DNA of 64,000 nt from the NCBI RefSeq assembly GCF_008831285.2, contig NC_045139.1:28271842-28335841 (forward strand), written 5' to 3'. This document shows positions 18,166-30,730 of this stretch, piece by piece. The stretch is from Nymphaea colorata (lineage: Eukaryota; Streptophyta; Magnoliopsida; Nymphaeales; Nymphaeaceae). Position 1 is the first letter of the stretch. Each line of letters starts with the position of its first letter. Below the pieces are notes generated by a model that saw nothing but the letters and a program-made list of their open reading frames with translations, was not told the origin of the DNA and searched no databases. The translations under genes and the position numbers were made by a program.

Positions 18166-18344
18166 GTGAGCGTCGCTGAAAGAGACGCCAGAACTCTAAC
18201 GGCGTCAGGCGATGACCATGTCGGGCAACGAACCGTCGGGCGATGGGCAATGAACAGTGCCGGCACGAGACTCCCTCTCACACGGCCACAACAGAACCAA
18301 AGAACTCAAATCAGCCACGCCGGAACTTCACGTCTCTGATACCA

Positions 18345-18589
18345 TGTAGAATCACGAAGATCAAGAACAAAGGAATAAGATGAACATGATGTAACATTGA
18401 AAAACCCTCAACAAGAGGAAAAAAACCACAGACAAGGAGGAACTGGTGCCCACTAGCGACCAGACTCTCTCTCTCTTAAGATTTCATTAAGAACATTAAG
18501 ATTAGGGTTTACAATGATATAAGTATGCCCTAACAAGGACATACTGGATCGGGTCCAGACCCGGACCCATACACCCAGATCCGTCAACA
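18345..18589 (-). repeat. 5' LTR of copia C (245 bp)
   Basis: TGTAGAATCACG at the left, CCGTCAACA at the right (+ view), next to the primer site. It is similar to the reverse complement of the A LTR (same length, shared GTGCCCACTAGC, GGTTTACA and CGGGTC blocks) but clearly diverged, so the two insertions are different copies. Confidence 0.8.
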
Positions 18590-18614
18590 ACTCCTACAGA
18601 GATGTCATTTTCTA

Positions 18615-18830
18615 GTTGTTCTAGTCTTTGATTGATATTGAGCTTCTAGCTATTTATTATTCCTTAAAAGCTTTTGTATTATTCATACTCAGAAAACAAT
18701 TTTTTATTCGGACTGACTGTGAAGCCATTGTAAAGTTTCATGCACAATTACACGAAACAGGAAAAAAGTCTTCATTGTTAAATTTCAGAGATACTATGGT
18801 AATATTTTTCTCCATGGCATTATAGGGTAC
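18615..18830 (+). pseudogene. Caulimovirid RNase H fragment, second lineage
   Basis: The + frame 18628-18825 reads IDIELLAIYYSLKAFVLFI...FFIRTDCEAIVKF. This is the RNase H second and third acidic-residue region (Glu, then Asp in RTDCEA). It is not a copy of the 6.5-16.4 kb virus; the residues differ throughout. It opens just after the copia C LTR and has no catalytic N-terminus. Confidence 0.55.
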
Positions 18831-19068
18831 CTATAATGCCGCATTGCAGCATTTTGCTCCTGTATTTCACCTATGCAGAGGTATGATTTTTACAACAATT
18901 AAAGCTATGTGGATCAGAATGTATCCATGAGTTTTAAGTGTTTTGATACCTTCTGCACTCAGCAAAGGTATAGTTTCTATTTGATTTTCTAGAACAGGCA
19001 CTGCAAGTTCTCTATTGTAAGTATATGTGCCCTGTAATCTTCTCCACTCATTATGGTGGTAGAGGGTT

Positions 19069-20750
19069 TCAGGGTTTTAAGACTTGACGAAGTCCTCTTT
19101 CTTGTTGATCTTCTGGAATTTCAGCTAGTTCTTCTAGTTGAAGGTTATGATTACTTGACGAGGCACTGTCACGTCTCCTTCTGAAAGTTTCACCTAAGAA
19201 AGATATAGGTAAATCAACATTTGGTTCTAAAATGGTTAAGCAAAGTCTATGGATTTCTTTGTGACATAAATAACATTTCCACCTTTTTTCCATACTTGGG
19301 AATCTTGAACATATGAAACATTGTTTATTTAGATTTCCTTCCTTGAATTTCCAGTTGTGGTAACAATCTGGTTCATTCATTGTTAGAAGTATAGAGTTCT
19401 AAGAATTCATCTAAAACATATGTTTGGAAATTTAGTGTTTTATTTTTAGTAAATTTATTTATTAGTGAATAATCTTCTTCTTTAGAACTTATATCTTTTG
19501 TATTTTCTATATCTTCTATGGATATTATGGAATAAATTGATTTTGTATCACTAGCATATTCGCCTACATTAATAAGTTATTGGTTTGTGGTATTGACAAG
19601 AATGGCTTCTTTTGTGTAAGCAATTAGAAGTTTGGGACAACAGCTTCCTAAATGAGTATTTTCTTGACAAAAAATACAACCTAACTTGTTTTTATAATTT
19701 CTTTGTTTATCATATTTTCTGGCATGTTTATCTTTATTTAGATAAGGAGCTTTATTCTTTGATTTTCTTAAGAAATATTTTTTAGATCTTCTAAAATTTT
19801 CTTTCGCATATTTTCTTCATCTTTGCTTTATAGGCTTCCTAGTTTCAGATGATGCTCCAAAATTTTGAGGAGTAACTTGAAGTCTTTAAAACAAATCACA
19901 TTAGACGAAGAACTCTATTATGATATAGAAAATAATATTAGGGTAAGAACCCTAAACCAAGAAAATGAAATTGATATACTGCAGCACATGATCCCCAACT
20001 TTGGCCCCAAATCATAGAACAATGGGGTGCCATCATAATAAAAGTGGATATACAAATATATTTTCTTTGGCAGTCCTGTTATTTAGTGCTTATTGACAAT
20101 AAAACACAATGGCTTCTTTACATGTCAATAGTTTCTATGGGATTTTGTGTAAATTCCACAAACTTGGCACCCCATAATAGTGGAAGCAATGAAAAGAACA
20201 CAGACTGAGAGGAACTCAGACTCTTCACCAAAAAGTTATTAGTACCAAACCTTCATCGCAAATAATCTTTACCTATCAAAGGAAATATACCTTTTGGCAA
20301 TATATAGTATACATATGTACCTGACTGTTCTTGTTGTTTTAATTTTACTACTGTAAGGAACCGAAAGATGCTGTGTTTATAGTAGATGAATTTATCCTCT
20401 AGACTAGAACAACTTGTGAATGAATCAGGAATCTGTGTTCCATACAATCAGCATAGCTTGTTCGTAGTGTAAGTGGTTTTAATTTACTAACTAAATTTTT
20501 GATCTTTTTAATCTGTTCTATATCCTTTTGGTTGAAGAATATTACCCCCTTTGGGTCATAACTTAGCATACAAGCCAGCAACTAGATGGTGTAGTTGTGG
20601 GATATAGGGTCTGGCATAGTTGAGAATGCCTAGGAACTGTTCGAGTATCTTTTTGTCTTCTAATTTATCTGAAATTCTGGAATTGATACCAATTTGGTCA
20701 TGTACGTATTAATACAAATAGCTTTTGTATAGGGAAAAGTGGTTCTTTAG
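19069..20750 (-). pseudogene. Decayed, scrambled caulimovirid, second lineage
   Basis: - strand fragments, each with stops. About 20720-20400: RT thumb-like FLGILNYARPYIPQ and then KIKNLVSKLKPL, leading into a wrecked RNase H. 19850-19640: a basic stretch KKYFLRKSKNKAPYLN followed by a CCHC-type knuckle (CIFCQENTHLGSCCPK), as in caulimovirid coat proteins. 19380-19069: a cysteine/histidine-rich frame with CFICSRF and CYLCHKEIHRLC, then an arginine/acidic tail. The order (RT, then coat knuckle) is not that of a viral genome, so the segment is rearranged or spans a circular joint. Assignment rests on short motifs. Confidence 0.5.
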
Positions 20751-20759
20751 GAAAGGTTC

Positions 20760-21780
20760 TTTCTTTACCAGCAAGGTAAAGATGGTAAAAAGAGTTCCTC
20801 ACTACGAAGATATAAAAAATAATTGTTTAAGTTCATGGAAAAATAATATATAACAATGGGGTTTGGAGTAACTCCATTGAAGGGTTAACAGTAAATACAA
20901 GATAGAAGAAAGCACGGAGTCTAATATGCAGATTCATATAACAATAATACATGAGTACCTAACATGTACTGCATGTTACTACGTGTTTAGAAGGAAAGGT
21001 GATTATTTTTATAATAGACAGATATATTATGCTGTGTTTCCTGAGAAGTATTCATTATGCTGATGAAATAAAAAAAAAGCAAGCAGTTCTAGAAGTTGAC
21101 TAGTACTTGAAAGTCTGTACAAAATGTGCTATGGCTCATCTTGGTTTGTCAATGGGTACCTTGTTGTTTCTTGTACCAAGTTCATGCATTTTACAAAAGG
21201 TTCTTCTGTTTCAGTTGAGAATGCCTTCTGAAACATCTTTGGTTCTGTTCCTTTACTGGTTGGTGCATTCCTGGCTGTCTTTCTTATACTTGAGTTCAAC
21301 TCTTTGTTCCTACACCTTTTTCACTAGCGGCGTTTTGGTTCTGCACTTTTGTTCTTTTTTGTTGTCAACAATGTTGAGGCTCACATTTAAATGGCTATGC
21401 ATTATATCTTCTAAGCTTGTCATAAAATTTCACAGCACTGATGAAACTTTGGATATTCTTGGCAAGTCAGTGTGCGGCTGTGCTTTCAACACATGTCTAC
21501 CAGCATGTCCAACAACATAAGAAAATTTTCGTTCTAAGTTTCGCTGCAAGTCTTTGTGAAAAACAAAATGGCAAACGAATACATGTGCCTACACAAGCTG
21601 CAGGGATGTCAATGTTGTTTTCCTTTTATACTGGAATTTTATGCATGCCTCATCTGTGCTTTTTAGTAGTGCGCCATGCTGACTTCATTTGGCAGTTGGC
21701 AGTGTATCATATATGACCATTTATCCATCTTGCAGACTTACTGTCTATGCCACTTAAGCATATGTGGTTTCTCTTTTCAG
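20760..21780. other. No recognisable gene
   Basis: AT-rich. The frames at 21107-21520 and 21441-21716 give hydrophobic peptides of T-rich intron-like sequence without a conserved motif. Given the exon that follows, this may be intron of the exportin-like fragment. Confidence 0.4.
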
Positions 21781-21885
21781 GCAGCATCAGGTCATTATTC
21801 TATTGGGCTCAAGCTTCTAAATCAGCTTGTTGCAGAAATAAAATCAGCCAAGTCCTCATCATCAATCTTACAATCATGTTTGTTC
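21781..21885 (+). pseudogene. Exportin-7-like exon fragment
   Basis: A pyrimidine tract and AG (ending 21780) precede an exon reading AASGHYSIGLKLLNQLVAEI. This strongly resembles the HEAT-repeat segment of plant exportin-7/RanBP16-type nuclear transport receptors (HY-IGLK-LNQLV-E core). After about 20 residues the similarity stops and a stop codon follows. No other exon of such a gene was recognised nearby. The assignment depends on one short motif. Confidence 0.4.
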
Positions 21886-21889
21886 TGAG

Positions 21890-23850
21890 TTTCAAGACCA
21901 TATTAACTGGGTTTTCATGGACATTTGTACTGTTGATGGGTTTACCTTTTCTACACGCACACTAACTGGACTGTCTTATAATGTCAATGACATGGGCTAC
22001 CATTTTCTTGGTTCTTCACACCATCACCTTCTGTAGGTAAAAGCAGGTTTACGTTTGGCGACCTAAAACGTACTCTATTTGTGGGTGTTAGTCTTAGAAT
22101 AGAGTCATACACTTATCACCTCACTACAAAGATGGATTTGTTGCAACCTAGTGTTCCATGTGAGAGTTCAGATGTAATTGACATGTCTATGTAATGGTCT
22201 TGGTCTGTGTCTATGACTTGAAAATGTCTGGAGATTCCTAACTTTTCTGTTGCTGGCTACTTCTTGAGTTATGCTTTTGTGACAGAGAAAAAGGAAAGGG
22301 ACCTTCTGGAAGCAATATAATGGTTGAAGAAAGTTGGTGGTTCCTATAAATATCTTAGCTATAACTGGTGTCTTTTTTGGAATGAATTTGGTGGTTGAAA
22401 TCCTTTGGTTTCTGGTCCCTTGTCCAAGCAGTTGCATGTGATACTGATTATTCGTTGGATGATAAACTAGGAATATATCATGTTCTTTTGGGTGGTCATT
22501 AATTTTACCATAGCAGGAGATGAAACCACAGTTTTGCTTGCATAAGAAAAGTAAGATGTCTTCAAATATAGGTCACAAGGGAAACGTCCCCGTACCTATG
22601 TCGGTATGCTGGTGCAGGAAGGTGGGTTTCTGAAGGTACGGGTAATAATAGAATAGAGCAAACCTTATGCATCTGTGAATAAGTAACGTGTTTCCTCCTC
22701 CTCTTTTAGTAATCCTTCAAGTGATAACAAGCGTTGGACGTAGTATTGTTCTTTGATCCCATGTATTTTGATTCATGGTGTGCCAATTTTCCAAAGAATG
22801 TTTGGAACACAACATTTTCTTGCTTCATCTTCAGAAAGTTGTTCATACTGTTACTCAAGGTCTATGCATCATCACATGTATGTTAGTTCTATAGTCCTAT
22901 TTGATTGGAGGAACCTTATCTTTTGCCTTGAAACATTGAGCACCGAACTGAAAACTATCCAAACTCCAAACAATTGCTCCTCTCGGTCAGCTTTGTTCCC
23001 TTTTTCCTTACGTTTTTTGTTGATCAGAAATTAATTGTTTTTTCACCTTTTTCCAAAATTTTGGGGCCTTTTATAAATTTATTTTTTCATTTGTTTTGCG
23101 CCTCTCTTTACGAGCTACAACCATCCTTTGCAAATTATTTGCGTTTTTCTTTTTTGTCAACACTTGGAATGTTATAGTGGAAAAAGTGGGGATGTTGCTT
23201 TTTGCTTTTTGGTGTCCGTGGTTCAGCAAACCTATCATGTTATGAACTGTTCAGCAAACCTATTGGTTACCATTCGCATGGTTGGTTATTACGGCAATTA
23301 CTATTCCTACAAACCTTTTGGAACTGTGCATGCTTCAGCTGGCACACATGATTCTTAGGCCCATGGCATTGGAGGTGCCACGGTCCATCAAACAGTCGAA
23401 GCCTATTCTACTACACCAACCACTCGGAATAGTAAGCTGACCTGTACACATGGTGTGGTTTACTTTAGTTAGCCATGCTTGAAAATTACTATGTGGCACT
23501 TCTTTTTATATCAATATTTGGTTATGCGCCTATACTTTGTTTTGAGATCATGATTTAACGGTGTGCTATTCTTGCTCTGGTTTGGTCGTCGTGGTCGTGG
23601 ATGTTGTTATCCCCATGCTTGTGATTGTCTAAATGCAATACTCTGCAATTGACTTCCATCCTGAAGATGGTGCATTAAGTTCATGCCAGGAATATGGATG
23701 TGAAGAACTTTCTTTGTCAGATATACTTGGGATTTCTTCATTTATTAAGTAGGCAAACGAACAGATGTTGAATGGCTTTGATTATTATTTGCTCCTTGAA
23801 TTCACAATACATTTATGTTCTTATGCAAATACCAACCACCTTTACCTGCA
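21890..23850. other. No recognisable gene
   Basis: AT-rich, intron-like sequence. Possible upstream exons of the Alba-type fragment were looked for and not found with confidence. Confidence 0.4.
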
Positions 23851-23851
23851 G

Positions 23852-24453
23852 ATCAAGTCAAGCCATTGAATGACTTTGATTATGGAGGAGGTATAAACTA
23901 TCTTGTGTGCTTCGAACACTAGTTAAATAGAAGTCTCTACAGGCTTCAATATTTTCAGAGGCCTCTCCAGGTGGAGGTGGTAGAGGTCATGGTTCTCGTG
24001 GACGGGGGTGAGGGAGAGGTAAAGGCAGTCCCTTTAATTTTCTCAAGTCTGTAGTGTTTTATTGGTATGCTGTCTCTGATTATTGAATGGGTTGCAGGAA
24101 ATGGTGATGCTGGCGGTGAACATGTGAATGGTGGCTGGGACAGAGGCCGAGGATACAACCACGGTCATGGGCGTGGTGGCTACTGTGGACGTGGGAGAAG
24201 CTATGGTGGCCCAGCTGATACCCATCATGAAACCAATGCTTAATGATGAAGCACCCGTCTATGGTAGGGGTGGTGCAGGTGCATCCTGCTAACTTCAAAA
24301 ATAGTCTTGCTCCAAAAGTGCTTTTTGTAATTTACACTGCCTGGCTTGTTTCACACTATTGCAGGGCACGGTCGTGGCAGGGGACGTGGATGTGGAAGGG
24401 GTCGTGGATCTCATGGTTCAGTTAATGTAGCTGTTGGCACTGTAGCTGCATAG
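23852..24453 (+). pseudogene. 3' exons of an Alba-domain RGG protein
   Basis: Four exons with good splice borders: 23852-23890 (QVKPLNDFDYGG), 23959-24018 (EASPGGGGRGHGSRGRG), 24098-24278 (GGWDRGRGYNHGHGRGGY) and 24365-24453 (HGRGRGRGCGRGRGSHG, stop). The motif before the RGG part and the RGG tail match the C-terminal half of plant long Alba proteins, which bind RNA/DNA. The Alba domain itself is missing. A TGA interrupts exon 2 (GGGTGAGGG, likely from CGA), and exon 3 needs a one-base shift to reach the exon 4 frame. It therefore looks dead and truncated. Confidence 0.5.
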
Positions 24454-24459
24454 CTGGTT

Positions 24460-26390
24460 GATCATCTTTGAGTAATTAAAAATACTTTATGCTTTTCCTC
24501 GATGCATGATCCCAAGTTCATGTTTGTTGTTAGTCTTTTTTAATTCTTAACCCGAAATTTGTATTTTTATTCTGAAGGATGGCCGGTTTTCTTGCGTGGC
24601 TTTATGTCTTGTAGGTATTTAGTTTCAGAGAAATTGACCTTATTTATGTAACCTATTGTGCAATTAACTGACGGAGCAGCACATTCTTTTATTCATTTTT
24701 TTTACCATATGAAATCTTCCATGTTTTCTCAATCTTGTTAGCTTGTGGCTGATTTTTTTTCTGAAGTTTATGTATTCTCGAATTGTGCAAACCAAAAATA
24801 AAGTCGATTTTGTTATATAAAATTTTCATTGTGAAAAGCGAGGCTACACGATCATGAAATTTTTATGTGATCGCTTTTTTAAGTCGATGGTCAGAAAGGC
24901 AAATCTGTTTTCAAAGGGGATCCAACATTTATTGGTGGTTCTTGAATGAAACTTCACGGAACTTTTTTCACAACAAACTGACAAGTTTTCTATATATAGG
25001 GCTCCCCACTCTTTTAGCTCAGTAACGCTTTCTCAATTAAAATCTAGTACTTCTTGCCAGCCTGACCATTTAATACAAGTGACTTAAATATCATTTGTCA
25101 CATGTAAGCTTGAGTTACATGTCAAGACACCAGGCCTCATCAAATTGCAGCTCTTCAGCTTTTAAATCTTTGTACCTCAAAAAAAGTGCTTACGACGACT
25201 TTTTGATTTTTTTGTCACACACATATGCAATTTGTTTTTAGTAAGGGAAAAATCAAAGTTGCAAGTTGAGTATAATCTGAAGATTTGTGTTACTATTTTA
25301 ACGCGGTTTATTTTGGTAGAGTTAAACTTGGGAAGTCTTTCCCTGATGATGTGAGAGTGTGACTTTTTCTTTTTTCAGATATCAAACTTTTTATATATTT
25401 GTGAATCACCAATCTTTTACAACCCAGATATTGAAAGGTTTGATCTAAAAAAAAAGACCCAAAAATAAAATGAATCTCTGCTCATTGACTAGGAGTTAAG
25501 AGCAAGATGAAATCTCGGGAACTTATTTTGTCTATGTTATATGGGTACCATTCTCATGGTTGCACGATACCAATGGCCAAGAAAGGAGGTGTTCCAGATC
25601 AGCCGTTCGATTACGACAAAGAGTGATATGTCATTTTGGGATCTTAGACTCAAGATTTTAGATCCTCAATCCCATGGATTCAAAAGATGACGAGGAAATC
25701 AAATCTCTGATTCTCTAATTGCAGTTGGTTAGAATAATCAATCACTCCCTAAAAACGAGTACTGAATGTCATGTAGTTTGTGGTTCGATGGATATTTTCA
25801 TGGGTAAATCTTATCCTAAATGGCTGAGTCCACACAAAAAGTGGAAATTTATATAAGTGGGTCCACACGGGGTGGGTTTTCTTTGCTGAAAGTTAAACTC
25901 CTTTGAAACCATAGGTAAGTAAACAAATTATGGCTGTCCAAGTCTTAGAATACGGATTCAAATTCTCTACTATAGAATTGGGTGTTAAGCTTAGAGTTGA
26001 ATTATTTGAGTTGTCTCTCTCTATGGAGCATAAGGGGCTGCTTGACGATGTTAACATTTTCTTGTTATTTTATGAATCTGCTTTAAAGATTGAAGAATAT
26101 TCAATAACAAACATTGTTGTAGCCAAAAGGCCTCCTAAATAATCAGACAATTTAACACCATCCCCTACATGGTCTTGACGGGGTCAGCTTTGGCCTGCCA
26201 TGGCACTAACACTGACCATCGGTGAAAACAATTTTCTTCTGATGCAGTGTTGTGCATCCTCTGAGAAGATTCGTTGCAACTTTGCTTCTCCTGAAATAAA
26301 ATGGCGTTTGAGATGACACTTTCCCTGTATCTCTCTCACTTTCTCTATCGAGATTCATTCCTTCTCACTCTCTCTCTCCCTTTCTCCTTC
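24460..26390. other. No recognisable gene
   Basis: AT-rich non-coding DNA. The 70-codon frame at 25930-26142 has no motif and no splice or promoter support that I can point to. Confidence 0.4.
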
Positions 26391-26397
26391 TGGAGTT

Positions 26398-26486
26398 CTC
26401 TGAGGATTTTGGTGATTGTTGGTTCTGGGATTGGAGGTGTTGCAACAGCCCTAGGCCTTCACAAGTCTAAAATCTCTCTCGCTCTT

Positions 26487-26563
<77 letters not shown>

Positions 26564-29039
26564 ATACACATAGCTTTATTTGAATATGGTACCTATGCTA
26601 TCCAGACTTGGATTGAGAAGCTTGGTCTGGAGTCGGCCGATAGCCTGAGAGACAGTGGGTTTGCTCTCACACAGTGGAGCAATGCCTCGAAAGCCATGGA
26701 CGCTTTCGGTGTTGGGGATCTACTTAGACAACACCACACCCAACTTCGCAGGTGCTACACTTGTTCCTTCTTAATCTTCTTTTCTCTACTTTGGAACTAA
26801 TCTTAATATTTTGGTCCGTATATATCCAAGAACACTTATTCAAGTCTCAGTTATGAGAAAACAGACGATGTTTAGAATCTAATGACACTAATGATGTTGG
26901 AGCTATAGTGTAATTTGTTACTACTATTTGCTATAAGTATTTAAAGATATTCTGACGAAAACTTTAATTCTCCACAGACATTGGATTACATAAAATATGT
27001 TGTTTGTTTCCTAAGTTCATAAGTTGGATAACTTTGTGCAGGTTGACGGTCACTTCCAATGTCACTGGAGAAACTGTAACAGACTTACCCTTCACCAGGT
27101 CTGGAGAAAGGTAAGAAAATGTTGGGTATAAACCTATGGGAAGGCCACCATGGTTATACCAGGTCAAACCCACTAGGCCTCCCTCATATCCGCCTCTCCT
27201 TTCTTTCTTCTTCTCTAACTCTTTTTGGGTAAATATGGCTTTTATTAACCATGAGTGTGGGTTAACCCATTGTTAGCTACATAATGCAGCTACAGTTGTC
27301 GAGGATTGTAGAAGTGAAAATCTATTTTGCCTATAATATATATATATGGGTTTGCTCAAAATAACCCCAAAAATCATGAAAAGTTTGTAGTCAAATTGGA
27401 TTTTGCTACAAACTAATACAATTCAATTTAGACGTGTTCTTTTTGTGACTATTTTATCAACTTTTGGACATTTGAAGCACAATGCATAATGGAAATTATT
27501 TGAAAGAAATTTCGTGGCCGGAAGGCCGAAACAGCTTTCCTGATCGTCATGTTCTAGATGTCACAAATGGAATTCTTCATACGAAATTATTATGTGAAAA
27601 AACGAGTGAGCATCAATTATATTGGTACATCCGGATGAAAATAAAGCAGCCTAACTTGGGCGGCCCAAAGAAAACATGGGTTTAATAAATAACCGAGGGG
27701 ACAACCTTTTTTGCAGTAATGACGTTGAAGTGGGGTGTGTAAGCTGACAGATGCTGGTGGAGACTCTATGGAAGCAGCTGCCGGATGGGACCATCAGGTT
27801 TGGATCCAAGGTGGTATCCATAGAACAAGATGGGAAGTCATGTCCGATCCATGTGGCTGATGGAGCACTTATTGGAGCTAAGGTATATCTTTTCATTGCT
27901 TCAGATGTTTAAAGAGTCATAAGACTACACGCTGCTTAGATATCAACCAAACATATATTATCTAGATTTAAAGGTCTTGCCCTTCTGAATCTGGATACAA
28001 ACCGGTTCTTGCCCGATTCAGCTGGATATCCATGACTCTCTCCGAACGTCGTCTAATGGGATGTTCTTTGTAAACTTTCAGGTGCTGATAGGTTGTGATG
28101 GTGTGAACTCTGCTGTTGCCAAGCGGCTGGGGCATCCCGGGCTTGTCTTCACATGAAGCTCATCCATAATAGGTCTCACACTGTCGCACATTAGCCTGAA
28201 GGCCATGGGCTTGAACCGCGGTTTGCTCAGTTCTTGGCAATGGCTCTCGTTTTGGGATCTTGCCTTGTGATGAGAGAATGATCTATTGGTTCTGTACACT
28301 TTCTTTTAGCCCTCAAGGTATAAGAACCACGACCACACAACCTATTTGTCTTTTAATTTATTGAAACATGAATTGATTAGAGTAATATGAGCTTGATCTA
28401 GTCACCAAGCCATGTATAAGCCAAGGAGATCAGATGCCCCCCCTAACTTTCCCATAACGCTTAGATAAACACACATAAATGGTCTTATTAACAACGAATT
28501 GTTTACATATTAGAGACTATCTAACCAAAATTTAGTTTGATCACAATATGGAAGATTGGTGGTTCTTATTTTGTCAATCCTATACAATAATGCAATACTG
28601 GAAGCAGTGAGTATCGTAGAACACACCGACCTAAACTCCATAATGTGTTCACCTCTGAGGTACAAGTCGCCATGGACGAAGCTCTAGGGTCATGAGCGCT
28701 CCAAGGGAAAGGTGACTGTGATTGGGGATGCCATGCACCCAATGACTCCTGACATTGGTCTGGGCGAATGCTGTTGTGCTTGTCAGGTGCTTGGGAGAAG
28801 CCCTCCTGGGGATCAAGGGGAGTGAAGAACAAAGAGACCAAAGAGTGAAAGGACTGGAGAAGTATGTGAAGCAAAGGAGGGGAAAATGGTTCAGGCTCAT
28901 TTTGACGACCTACTGGGTGGGGAAGCCGCAGCAGAGTGGTGGCACGACGATCAACTTCTTGAGGAATAGGTTGCTGGTTGGGATGCTTTCTTGGGTCACA
29001 ACGCAGACCTCCATGTTTGACTGTGGGAAGGTTCAAGGA
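26398..29039 (+). pseudogene. FAD-dependent monooxygenase (MO/zeaxanthin epoxidase-like) pseudogene
   Basis: Six exon-like blocks follow the family order. 26398-26463: Rossmann site VIVGSGIGGVATALGLHK. ~26600-26752: SADSLRDSGFALTQWSNASKAMDAFGVGD. 27043-27110: LTVTSNVTGETV. 27716-27882: LPDGTIRFGSKVVSIEQDGK. 28081-28319: VLIGCDGVNSAVAKRLG. 28708-29039: VTVIGDAMHPMTPDIG, then a C-terminal block ending DCGKVQG. These are FAD-binding hydroxylases. Lesions: TGA in exon 4 at about 27748, TGA after VFT at 28154, a one-base shift within the LPCDERMIYWF stretch, and in exon 6 a changed GQGG motif and shifted frame. Intron 1 carries a long CT/TA/TG microsatellite. It cannot make a full enzyme. Confidence 0.8.
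26485..26562 (+). repeat. Compound (CT)(TA)(TG) microsatellite
   Basis: (CT)n at about 26485-26505, (TA)n to 26541, (TG)n to 26562. It lies in intron 1 of the monooxygenase pseudogene. Confidence 0.95.
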
Positions 29040-29049
29040 TGATTTCAGT

Positions 29050-30730
29050 CAATTGGGTTGCAGCGTTTGGAGTATTATGCGACTGTGTTAGCTTGGCAAT
29101 GGCGGTATTTGTAATGCATGTGTTCTGCTATGCAGAATCTCTCTCTCTAGATCTCTCTTTCACTCTTTCATAATATAGAACAACTGCTTCATACTCCAAG
29201 TTTTTGCACATGTCGTTTTCAAACAATAAAAATAAAATATTTAATGTTTTTAAGAATATGTTGACGGTGTTTACAAGCAGGTGATTGAATACCATGAAGA
29301 GCTTAATTAACTTCGTTGTGGTGTTGGACCTCATACTTCCAGGGTGCAAAAACCTATGTTTTTTCCATAGCCATCTCACCTTGTGAGCAGCTTGAATCTA
29401 ATTATGCTAGATATATGCGATAAAGGCTGAAACTTTTGTGTTCACAATACCTCAGAAAATGTCGATGAAGAGAGATTGAAAGACTTGTTGGGATTGTTAA
29501 GATCATTTACTAAACGACTTTCAAAAAAGTTGCAAAGCTGCTTTAAGCAAACTGCTAACGTTGTGAAATTGACAGAATGATGACTTGTTCTTTTTAAAGG
29601 GCAAATATGAAGGATGAGCTAATTCGCTCCTTAAAAAGAGTTCATCTTTTGTCACTGTCACTATGATCAGAAACCCGCTAGTCATGCACAGTAATCTTTC
29701 GTATTCGTATGTAACAGAAAGAAACTGAAACTTTTATCCTCTGCGATGTTTGAATGGGGAAAGGAAAAAAAAGAAGCGGTCATCTCAAACCATTTTCTTC
29801 GCCGCTGAAGTATATCAAATTGCATATTTGAATGTTGAGATGTAGGTGTTATGAGACAATTGAAGATCAGGTCGTACTCGTTTCACCTTCGGACAAAATT
29901 AATATTTTCGGGTGAGTCCAAAAAGTACTGACTAAAATAGTCACACGTTTGTTTGGTGTCTTACATTTATGTGACGGGGCCCATTTCAAACAAGTTATCT
30001 GGGTGTTCGTTTGCTTGGCCAATTGATCCACGAATGAATAGTTAAAGACAGTCAATTACCATGGATATCAAGTCTCAAGCCATTCATCCATTGTCATATA
30101 CACTATGTTTGTTTGAGGTGGACGTGAATCCATGATCGCACCAGCAAGACGATGCTTGGATTGTCATTCCAACTTAATCGATTCCCATCAAACAAGCCCT
30201 TCGAAGCAAGCCTGCCTACAACTAAAGTTTGGATTTGATATCCAACCCAATCAATTTCTCAGCTTCATATCCTGTTATAGCTTTGCATTCAAATAGAAAA
30301 GATAAGTACTTATGCTGAAACCATCACATAGAAAAATATAACACGGATTATTTGGATCTTGAACTGTTAATTCCAAATCTGATTACGTACGATCCGGTAG
30401 TCCTAGACTCAAACCGGTTTCCGCTGGATGATCGTTTTAGAAGCCGAGATACTCGCTTCCCGATTCGATTATTGCCCGAGTCTTAGAGCCGTTTCAAAAG
30501 ACAAAGGGAAAAGGGAGACCGGGCCTTTACTCATTTTCCCCCTTCTCTCTGAGCTTATTCGCAGGGCGAAACCAGGAGAAGACGACGCAGGCTACCCCGC
30601 CTCTCTCTCAATCCTCGTTCACTTATCCCATTCTTCAGCGTAATCATCCCCTAAATCCCCATTTCTTTGCTTCTTTCTAGGGTATCGATCTGGTTTTGAT
30701 GCCCTGTTTCTTGTTTTCCTGGGTGAAAAG
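29050..30730. other. No recognisable gene
   Basis: AT-rich spacer. A mild pyrimidine/CT-rich stretch at 30530-30640 resembles a 5' leader and lies just before the RPN3 exon. Confidence 0.4.

Larger units (their letters stand above)
16501..18589 (-). mobile_element. Ty1/copia element C, 5' half
   Basis: A - strand copia of the same family as A. It has a 5' LTR (18345-18589), a primer site (18344-18332, TGGTATCAGAGAC), a leader with tandem repeats (17710-18330), and gag plus zinc knuckle plus protease (17709-16501). It is cut at the assembly gap. Frameshifts near 17570 and 17330 break gag. The integrase, RT and the other LTR are not in the window. Confidence 0.85.

Noticed and set aside
5846-18589. 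B and C as the two ends of one copia interrupted by virus
   Set aside because: Their LTRs differ in length and sequence beyond what two LTRs of one element should show, and no GGGAC duplication follows 18589.
25930-26142. 70-codon + ORF
   Set aside because: No motif, promoter or splice support, and no relative recognised.
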